Shown: one piece after another, positions 5,019 to 9,283 of the stretch
How the letters are laid out: every line of letters starts with the position of its first letter
Position numbering within the stretch: the first letter of the stretch is position 1
NCBI GenBank assembly: GCA_946410395.1
Contig: CAMKAE010000077.1
Location: 1 to 9,283 of the forward strand
DNA length: 9,283 nucleotides
Source of the DNA: an uncultured Clostridia bacterium
GTDB taxonomy: Bacteria > Bacillota > Clostridia > Christensenellales > Aristaeellaceae
Reading direction: 5' to 3'
Program-made: the position numbers and the translations under genes
Notes under the pieces: generated by a model
Databases searched by the model: none
Told to the model about the DNA's origin: nothing
The model's input: only the letters and a program-made list of their open reading frames with translations

Positions 5019-5050
5019 CCCACCTCCCCGGTTTTGGGGGAGGTGGGATG
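5016..5050. repeat. Perfect 14-bp inverted repeat with a 7-nt loop
   Basis: CATCCCACCTCCCC (5016..5029) and GGGGAGGTGGGATG (5037..5050) are perfectly complementary, with loop GGTTTTG. The following bases on both strands are mixed, not T-rich, so it is not a canonical terminator. The C/G-rich arms with a short T- or A-rich loop resemble dispersed palindromes of gut Firmicutes genomes, but this is inference only. Confidence 0.85.
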
Positions 5051-5058
5051 AGTGGAAC

Positions 5059-5083
5059 GAAAACCGGCATGCGGTTTTCCGCA
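5059..5083. repeat. Two mutually exclusive short hairpins just after secY
   Basis: GAAAACCG (5059..5066) pairs with CGGTTTTC (5072..5079) across GCATG. Alternatively TGCGG (5070..5074) pairs with CCGCA (5079..5083) across TTTT. The two share bases and cannot coexist. The second begins at the base next to the secY stop codon. Confidence 0.5.
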
Positions 5084-6364
5084 TCAAAGGAATCCCTTGT
5101 AGTGACGGACCACCATCTGCGCTTCGAGCTGACGCATGAATTCGAGCGCCACCTGCACGGCGATCAGGATGGAAGACGCGCCGAACGGAATGGATACTTT
5201 TGCCGCGCCCCACAGGATGGTGGGGATCGTCGCCAGGATCGCCAGGAACAGCGCCGCGAACAGCGTCAGACGCTTGCTGGTGCGCTGCAGGTAAGCGGTG
5301 GTCGCGGTACCGGAACGGGTGCCCGGGATGTGACCGCCCTGCTGCTGGATGTTCTTGGAGATATCCTCGGCGTTGAAGGTAATGGCGGTGTAGAAGTAGC
5401 TGAAGCCGATGATCAGCAGCGCGCAGACGAGCGCGTACAGCCAGCTGGTCTGGTTCATGTTGGCTTCCCACCACTTGTAGGCGCCGGAGTTGCTGTTGAT
5501 CATCGCCATGATCGTGCCCGGGAAGGCCATGAAGGAGTAGGCGAAGATCAGGGGCAGAACGCCGACGGCCAGCAGTTTCATCGGGATGTGGGTGCTCTGG
5601 CCGCCGTACATCTTGCGGCCCACCACGCGCTTGGCGTACTGCACCGGGATGCGGCGCTCCGCCAGGTCCACCAAGGTAACCAGGGCGACGATGATAATGG
5701 TCGTCGCCAGGATGACCACCAGGTGCAGCAGGGAGGTGGTGCCGTTCTCGCCGAACAGGCCCAGCACAGCCTGCAGGATGCCGTTGAAGAGGTTGGAGAC
5801 GATGCCGACGAAGATCAGCATGGAGATGCCGTTGCCGATCCCGTTCTTGGTGATCCGCTCACCGATCCACATCGCCAGGGCGGTGCCGCCGGCCATGACC
5901 AGCGCGATCAGGGCGAAGCCCCAGAAGTTGTCGTAGCCGGTCTGCAGGATTTTCATGGAACGGTTCAGCGTCATGATGATGCCGACGGACTGCAGGATCG
6001 CCAGACCGATCGTCACGTAACGGGTGATCTGGTTGATCTTCTTGCGGCCTTCCTCGCCGCCGTCCTTGCTCAGCCGCTCCAGCGCCGGGATGGCGACTGC
6101 CAGCAGCTGCATGATAATGGAAGCGTTGATGTAAGGCGTGATGCCCATCGCCATGATGGTCATCTGGCTGAAGGCGTTACCGGTCATCATGTTGACCAGG
6201 TTCAGGACATCGTATTTGGCGATCTCGGCGCTGACCTTTGCGGAGTCGATGCCGGGGGCCGGAATGACGCTGACCAGACGGAACAGGAGCAGCATCCCGA
6301 AGGTGTAAAGAAGCTTTTTGCGGATATCCTTAACACGCCACGCGTTTTTCAGGGTTTCCCACAT
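5084..6364 (-). CDS. secY: Preprotein translocase channel subunit SecY
   Basis: SecY forms, with SecE and SecG, the membrane pore through which SecA or the ribosome drives proteins across or into the cytoplasmic membrane. The 426-aa length is typical. About ten hydrophobic segments are visible, near residues 18-38, 68-92, 115-135, 145-168, 178-200, 212-235, 260-283, 305-325, 363-385 and 390-408. Family signatures include TPYINASIIMQLL (about 76-88), a cytoplasmic C5-loop motif GGHIPGTRSGTATTAYL with the functionally important Arg, and the C-terminus QMVVRHYKGFL. The loop reads IPGTRSG where most homologues have RPG. The ATG at 6364 is only 3 nt after the rplO stop, and its AGAGGTGA SD lies inside the rplO end, so the two are probably translationally coupled. 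Confidence 0.98.
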   Translation of the reverse strand: MWETLKNAWRVKDIRKKLLYTFGMLLLFRLVSVIPAPGIDSAKVSAEIAKYDVLNLVNMMTGNAFSQMTIMAMGITPYINASIIMQLLAVAIPALERLSKDGGEEGRKKINQITRYVTIGLAILQSVGIIMTLNRSMKILQTGYDNFWGFALIALVMAGGTALAMWIGERITKNGIGNGISMLIFVGIVSNLFNGILQAVLGLFGENGTTSLLHLVVILATTIIIVALVTLVDLAERRIPVQYAKRVVGRKMYGGQSTHIPMKLLAVGVLPLIFAYSFMAFPGTIMAMINSNSGAYKWWEANMNQTSWLYALVCALLIIGFSYFYTAITFNAEDISKNIQQQGGHIPGTRSGTATTAYLQRTSKRLTLFAALFLAILATIPTILWGAAKVSIPFGASSILIAVQVALEFMRQLEAQMVVRHYKGFL

Positions 6365-6367
6365 CGC

Positions 6368-6808
6368 TTACTTCACCTCTACTTTCCCACCGGCAGCCTC
6401 GATCTTTTCCTTGGCAGACTCAGTCACTTTGTCCACGCACACGGTGAGCTTCTTGGTCAGCTCGCCGCCGCCGAGGATCTTGACGCCGGACAGGAACTTC
6501 TTGACCAGACCGGCCTCTTTCAGGGCTTCCGCGTTCACGGTGGCGCCGTCTTCAAAGCACTCCAGGGCGCTGACGTTGACGGTCGCGTATTCCTTGCGGT
6601 AGATGTTGGTGAAGCCGCGCTTGGGCAGGCGGCGGGTCAAAGGCATCTGACCGCCTTCAAATCCCGGGCGCTTGCCGCCGCCGGAACGGGCTTTGGCACC
6701 CTTGTGGCCCTTACCGGACGTCTTGCCGAGTCCGGAGCCTACGCCTCTGCCGAGGCGCTTCGGGGCAGTCGTCGAGCCGATAGCCGGCTGCAACTCATGC
6801 AGTTTCAT
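6368..6808 (-). CDS. rplO: 50S ribosomal protein L15
   Basis: L15 binds 23S rRNA late in 50S assembly; its long basic N-terminal arm threads through rRNA. The 146-aa protein begins MKLHELQPAIGSTTAPKR, continues with the Gly/Lys/Arg-rich arm (RLGRGVGSGLGKTSGKGHKG, about 18-37, then SGGGKRPGFEGGQMPLTRRL near 42-61, the RRLPKRGF block), and ends with a globular C-terminal part (about 75-146). The ATG at 6808 has GGGAGGG 7 nt upstream, directly after the rpmD stop. The SD lies in the 12-nt palindrome GGAGGGCCCTCC. Confidence 0.98.
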   Translation of the reverse strand: MKLHELQPAIGSTTAPKRLGRGVGSGLGKTSGKGHKGAKARSGGGKRPGFEGGQMPLTRRLPKRGFTNIYRKEYATVNVSALECFEDGATVNAEALKEAGLVKKFLSGVKILGGGELTKKLTVCVDKVTESAKEKIEAAGGKVEVK

Positions 6809-6809
6809 T

Positions 6810-6821
6810 GGAGGGCCCTCC
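6810..6821. promoter_or_regulatory. rplO ribosome binding site within a 12-nt palindrome
   Basis: GGAGGGCCCTCC reads the same on both strands. On the mRNA the SD is followed directly by its own complement CCCTCC, which is also the anti-SD sequence. With no loop it can form at most a 3-4 bp hairpin, so masking of the SD would be weak. Chance is quite possible. Confidence 0.6.
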
Positions 6822-6822
6822 C

Positions 6823-7005
6823 TTATTCTTCAATTTCTTCAACCTTCACCATATGCTTGACGGCGAAGATCTGACCCCGGATCTGGGGCGTGTCACTGTG
6901 GATGACCGAGTGGCCGACCTTGCGCAGGCCCAGCGCCTTGACGTTGGCCTTGTGCTTGGGCAGCGACGCGATGGGGGACTTGACCAATGTGATTTTCAGT
7001 TTCAT
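6823..7005 (-). CDS. rpmD: 50S ribosomal protein L30
   Basis: L30 is a small single-domain 23S rRNA-binding protein of the large subunit. The 60-aa product begins MKLKITLVKSPIASLPKHKA and contains LGLRKVGHSVIHSDTPQIRG and a V-KHMVKVEE end, all typical, and the length matches the bacterial family. The open frame extends to a TTG at 7014, but that codon is 1 nt from GGAGG. The ATG at 7005 is 10 nt from the SD and gives the standard N-terminus. It starts 15 nt after rpsE, whose stop overlaps the SD (TAAGGAGG), and is followed by rplO after 14 nt. Confidence 0.97.
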   Translation of the reverse strand: MKLKITLVKSPIASLPKHKANVKALGLRKVGHSVIHSDTPQIRGQIFAVKHMVKVEEIEE

Positions 7006-7015
7006 ATTTGCCAAT

Positions 7016-7020
7016 CCTCC
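7016..7020 (-). promoter_or_regulatory. rpmD ribosome binding site, deciding the ATG start
   Basis: GGAGG, inside TAAGGAGGA that includes the rpsE stop. The 10-nt distance to the ATG at 7005 versus 1 nt to the TTG at 7014 selects the shorter product. Confidence 0.75.
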
Positions 7021-7521
7021 TTAGTCCAGAATCTCTTCCACGGTCTTGCCGCGCATCCGGGCGACCATTTCCGCGTCGCGCAGACGGCTCAGACCATCGA
7101 TGGTGGCCTTGACGGTGTTGATGCGGTTGCTGGTGCCGAAGGACTTGGTACGGATGTCCTTGACGCCGGCCAGCTCCAGCACGGCACGGGCGCCGCCGCC
7201 GGCGATAACGCCGGCGCCTTCCTCGGCGGGGATCAGGACGACCTTGGCGGTGCCGTAGAGGCCGTCGATCCGGTGAGGAATGGTGGTGCCGGTCATGGCG
7301 ACCTTGATCAGGTGCTTTTTGGCAGCCTCAGAAGCCTTGCGGATGGCTTCCGGAACTTCCATGGCCTTGCCGATGGCGCAGCCAACGCGGCCATTCTCGT
7401 CGCCGACGACAACCAGGGCGGCAAAGCGGAAGTTCTTACCGCCTTTAACGACCTTCGTGACGCGGTTCAGGGAAACCAGGCGTTCTTTGAATTCACTTTG
7501 GGGTTCTTCTTTGCGATACAT
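7021..7521 (-). CDS. rpsE: 30S ribosomal protein S5
   Basis: S5 lies near the decoding centre and the mRNA entry tunnel and influences translational accuracy. The 166-aa protein has the double-stranded-RNA-binding-like N-terminal domain (FKERLVSLNRVTKVVKGGKN at about 11-30, then FRFAALVVVGDENGRVGCAIGKA split over 31-53). The C-terminal domain follows, with GTTIPHRIDGLYG, IPAEEGAGVIAGGGARAVLE and KSFGTSNRINTVKATIDGL. The length is normal. The ATG at 7521 has GGGGAGG 9 nt upstream, and the gap after rplR is 16 nt. Confidence 0.98.
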   Translation of the reverse strand: MYRKEEPQSEFKERLVSLNRVTKVVKGGKNFRFAALVVVGDENGRVGCAIGKAMEVPEAIRKASEAAKKHLIKVAMTGTTIPHRIDGLYGTAKVVLIPAEEGAGVIAGGGARAVLELAGVKDIRTKSFGTSNRINTVKATIDGLSRLRDAEMVARMRGKTVEEILD

Positions 7522-7537
7522 GTGCTTTATCCTCCCC

Positions 7538-7906
7538 TTAGAAGTTCAGCCCGGCTTCACGAGCGCCGGCAGCCAGTTCGGCAACACGTCCGGTGTAGAT
7601 ATAACCGCCGCGGTCAAACACCACGTTCTTCAGGCCGGCGTTCAGCGCACGCTCGCCGATCAGCTTGCCAACGAGTTTGGCAGCGCCCTTCTTGTCGACG
7701 TCGCCCAGCTGGCCCTTGATCTGGGGATCCAGGGTGGAGGCGGAAACCAGGGTCACGCCCTTGGTATCGTCGATAATCTGAGCATAGATGGATTTATTGC
7801 TGCGATACACAGACAGACGCGGCATTTCGGGGGTGCCGCTGATCTTTTTGCGAACGCGGGCGTGACGGATCACGCGTACTTCATTGCGGTCGCGTTTTTT
7901 GAACAT
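7538..7906 (-). CDS. rplR: 50S ribosomal protein L18
   Basis: L18 binds 5S rRNA with L5 and L25-type proteins and docks it into the central protuberance. The 122-aa protein has a basic N-terminus (MFKKRDRNEVRVIRHARVRK), the core GTPEMPRLSVYRSNKSIYAQ (about 24-43), IDDTKGVTLVSAST, and the C-terminal VVFDRGGYIYTGRVAELAAG AREAGLNF. The length is typical. The start is ATG 7906 with GGGAGTGA 8-9 nt upstream, 18 nt after rplF. Confidence 0.98.
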   Translation of the reverse strand: MFKKRDRNEVRVIRHARVRKKISGTPEMPRLSVYRSNKSIYAQIIDDTKGVTLVSASTLDPQIKGQLGDVDKKGAAKLVGKLIGERALNAGLKNVVFDRGGYIYTGRVAELAAGAREAGLNF

Positions 7907-7924
7907 ATGCGTTCACTCCCTTCC

Positions 7925-8473
7925 TTACTTCTTGCCGGCCTTGCCTTCCTTGCGCTGGATATGCTCGCCCTGATACTTGATGCCCTTGCCCAGATAGGGT
8001 TCCGGCGGACGGATCGCGCGGATATCAGCGGCCAGGCTGCCGACGACCTGCTTGTCGATCCCCTTGATGACCATGGTGGTCTGGTTGGGGGTTTCGAAGG
8101 TGACGTTTTCCGGAGCGCTCAGGATCACGGGGTGAGAGAAGCCGATCGCGATGTCCAGCTTCTTGCCGTTGTCCTTGGCTTCCGCGTGATAGCCGGTGCC
8201 GACCATTTCCAGGGTCTTGGCAAAGCCCTCGGTCACGCCGACCACCATGTTGTGAACCAGCGCGCGGTACAGGCCGTGCATGGCGCGGTGATCTTTGTTG
8301 TCAGAAGGACGGGTCAGCAGCAGCTGGCCGTCTTTTTCTTCGATTTTGATGTCAGGATTGACCTGCTGGCTCAGCGTGCCCTTGGGGCCCTTGACAGTCA
8401 CGAGGTTGCTCTCGCTCACCTGAACTGTCACGCCGGCAGGAATAGCAATCGGCTGTCTTCCGATACGAGACAT
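7925..8473 (-). CDS. rplF: 50S ribosomal protein L6
   Basis: L6 lies near the factor-binding site and the L7/L12 stalk base and binds 23S rRNA. The 182-aa protein has two tandem L6 folds (about 1-82 and 83-170). Marks include MSRIGRQPIAIPAGVTV, TVKGPKGTLS, HGLYRALVHNMVVGVTEGF and the C-terminal signature IRPPEPYLGKGIKYQGE, which has Leu where most homologues have Lys in PYKGKG. The ATG at 8473 has GGGAGGT 8 nt upstream, 25 nt after rpsH. Confidence 0.98.
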   Translation of the reverse strand: MSRIGRQPIAIPAGVTVQVSESNLVTVKGPKGTLSQQVNPDIKIEEKDGQLLLTRPSDNKDHRAMHGLYRALVHNMVVGVTEGFAKTLEMVGTGYHAEAKDNGKKLDIAIGFSHPVILSAPENVTFETPNQTTMVIKGIDKQVVGSLAADIRAIRPPEPYLGKGIKYQGEHIQRKEGKAGKK

Positions 8474-8498
8474 AATGATTTACCTCCCTGTTTTGTGA

Positions 8499-8897
8499 TT
8501 ACCAGATGTAGCAGAGCACTTCGCCGCCCAGGTTTTCCTTGCGGGCCATCCGGTCGGTCATGACGCCCTTGCTGGTGGAGATGATCGCGACACCCAGACC
8601 GCCCAGAACCTTGGGCAGGTCTTCACAGGACGCGTACACCCGCAGGCCGGGCTTGCTGATGCGCTTGAGGCCGACGATCACGGGCTGCTTCTTTTCAAGG
8701 TACTTCAGCGTGATCTTGATCTCGCCCTGCAGGCCGTCGTCGATCACTTCGTAGGACTTGATGAAGCCTTCGTTCTGCATCAGCTTCGCGATGTTCTTTT
8801 TCATGTTGCTGGCGGGCATGCTCACGGTATCATGACGGGCAATCTGCGCGTTGCGGATACGGGTCAGCATATCGGCGATGGGATCATTGATGACCAT
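8499..8897 (-). CDS. rpsH: 30S ribosomal protein S8
   Basis: S8 is a primary 16S rRNA binder of the central domain, and in E. coli it is the translational repressor of the spc operon. The 132-aa protein begins MVINDPIADMLTRIRNAQ, continues with a domain containing KYLEKKQPVIVGLKRISKPG, and ends with the family signature GVAIISTSKGVMTDRMARKE (about 101-120) followed by NLGGEVLCYIW. The length is normal. The ATG at 8897 has AAGGAGGAGG just upstream, and the gap after rpsN is 15 nt. No S8 target site could be recognised here. Confidence 0.98.
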   Translation of the reverse strand: MVINDPIADMLTRIRNAQIARHDTVSMPASNMKKNIAKLMQNEGFIKSYEVIDDGLQGEIKITLKYLEKKQPVIVGLKRISKPGLRVYASCEDLPKVLGGLGVAIISTSKGVMTDRMARKENLGGEVLCYIW

Positions 8898-8912
8898 ATT
8901 GAAACCTCCTCC

Positions 8913-9098
8913 TTACCAGCTGGCCTTGCGGACGCCGGGAATCTGGCCCTTGTAAGCCAGTTCTCTGAAGCAGATACGGCAGATGCCGTAGCGGCGCAGC
9001 ACCGAGTGCGGACGGCCGCACAGCGTGCAGCGCGTATAAGCACGGGTGGAGAATTTGGCCGGACGGGCCTGACGGATCTTCATACTGGTCTTTGCCAT
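8913..9098 (-). CDS. rpsZ: 30S ribosomal protein S14, type Z (zinc form)
   Basis: S14 binds the 3' domain of 16S rRNA in the 30S head. This is the short zinc-binding class, 61 aa, also annotated as rpsN. It has MAKTSMKIRQARPAKFSTRA, then Cys24-x2-Cys27 (CTLCGRPHSVLRRYGICRIC) and Cys40-x2-Cys43, followed by FRELAYKGQIPGVRKASW. All four zinc ligands are present. This class is typical of Firmicutes, Actinobacteria and Thermus rather than E. coli, whose S14 is about 100 aa. The ATG at 9098 has GGGAGGAG upstream, 15 nt after rplE. Confidence 0.98.
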   Translation of the reverse strand: MAKTSMKIRQARPAKFSTRAYTRCTLCGRPHSVLRRYGICRICFRELAYKGQIPGVRKASW

Positions 9099-9113
9099 AT
9101 TCGTTCTCCTCCC

Positions 9114-9283
9114 TTAGTTTGCAAACGGCATACCAAGCAGGCGAAGCAGTTCCTTGGCTTCTTCGTCGGTCTTGGCGGTCGTGACGAAAATCATTTCCAT
9201 GCCGCGGATCTTCTCGACCTTATCGTACTCGATTTCGGGGAAGATCAGCTGTTCCTTGACGCCCAGGGCATAGTTGCCGCGGC
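9114..9283 (-). CDS. rplE: 50S ribosomal protein L5, C-terminal part (cut by window edge)
   Basis: L5 binds 5S rRNA, contacts P-site tRNA and forms an intersubunit bridge with S13. The window holds the last 55 codons plus two bases. The readable end runs RGNYALGVKEQLIFPEIEYD, then KVEKIRGMEMIFVTTAKTDE, then EAKELLRLLGMPFAN and TAA. This is the typical L5 C-terminus, including the GMEMIFVTTA strand and the LLGMPF end. It is partial because the start lies beyond the window, not because the gene is broken. It is followed by rpsN type Z after 15 nt, the standard spc order. Confidence 0.97.
   Translation of the reverse strand, partial: RGNYALGVKEQLIFPEIEYDKVEKIRGMEMIFVTTAKTDEEAKELLRLLGMPFAN

Larger units (their letters stand above)
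4976..5083 (-). other. Structured secY-adk spacer
   Basis: This 108-nt gap holds a perfect 14-bp hairpin (5016..5050), two overlapping short stems beside the secY stop (5059..5079 and 5070..5083) and a 6-7 codon mini-ORF that ends 19 nt before adk. No T-tract follows any stem on the minus strand, so read-through into adk is expected. It may be a remnant of a dispersed palindromic repeat or a translational control region. Confidence 0.6.

Noticed and set aside
5016..5050. Intrinsic terminator after secY
   Set aside because: The 14-bp stem is followed by ATGCGGCTATAC on the minus strand and AGTGGAACGA on the plus strand, neither T-rich; adk directly downstream has its own SD and no visible promoter.
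5048..6874. 608-codon plus-strand open frame opposite secY and rplO
   Set aside because: It is antisense to two certain genes. Its composition, rich in Asp, His, Gln, Val and Gly, is typical of a GC-rich gene read backwards, and no domain is visible.
7280..8563. 427-codon plus-strand open frame opposite rpsE, rplR, rplF and rpsH
   Set aside because: It runs across four certain ribosomal protein genes and their junctions on the other strand. Length is explained by low stop frequency in GC-rich antisense frames. The same holds for 6808-7719 and 1295-2047 plus.

Overview
The window is a stretch of the conserved bacterial ribosomal-protein supercluster (the spc and alpha operons, fused into one run). 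Every supportable gene lies on the minus strand, so transcription runs from position 9283 towards 1. The order is rplE (3' end only), rpsN type Z, rpsH, rplF, rplR, rpsE, rpmD, rplO, secY, adk, map, a small KOW-domain gene, infA, rpmJ, rpsM, rpsK, rpsD, rpoA and the first codons of what is probably rplQ. Most genes are separated by 0-25 nt. Nearly all have a strong GGAGG-type Shine-Dalgarno (SD) sequence, often directly after or overlapping the previous stop codon.

The organism is most likely a GC-rich member of the Firmicutes, class Clostridia. The evidence is the adk-map-KOW-infA-rpmJ block after secY, rpsD placed between rpsK and rpoA (in Bacillus rpsD lies elsewhere), the short zinc-type S14, the S4 without its zinc cluster, the zinc-LID adenylate kinase, and the uniformly strong SDs. 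I cannot name a genus.

Layout: 6368-9283 codes for 50S and 30S proteins (L5, S14, S8, L6, L18, S5, L30, L15). 5084-6364 is the SecY translocon channel. 3059-4975 holds adenylate kinase, methionine aminopeptidase, a KOW RNA-binding protein and initiation factor IF-1. 1043-2979 holds L36, S13, S11 and S4. 26-973 is the RNA polymerase alpha subunit. Together these supply ribosome parts, translation initiation, processing of new N-termini, membrane insertion and transcription.

The gene content is ordinary. What is unusual lies between genes. A 376-nt spacer between rpmJ and rpsM is packed with hairpins, including a perfect 18-bp stem. A 108-nt spacer between secY and adk carries a perfect 14-bp hairpin whose 3' arm contains an SD for a 6-7 codon mini-ORF ending just before adk. 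Neither has a T-tract, so neither looks like a classical terminator. Several starts need care: rpoA (GTG), infA (TTG) and the KOW gene (TTG) are non-ATG, and rpsM and rpmD start inside longer open frames. I found no tRNA, rRNA, CRISPR array, transposase or plus-strand gene.
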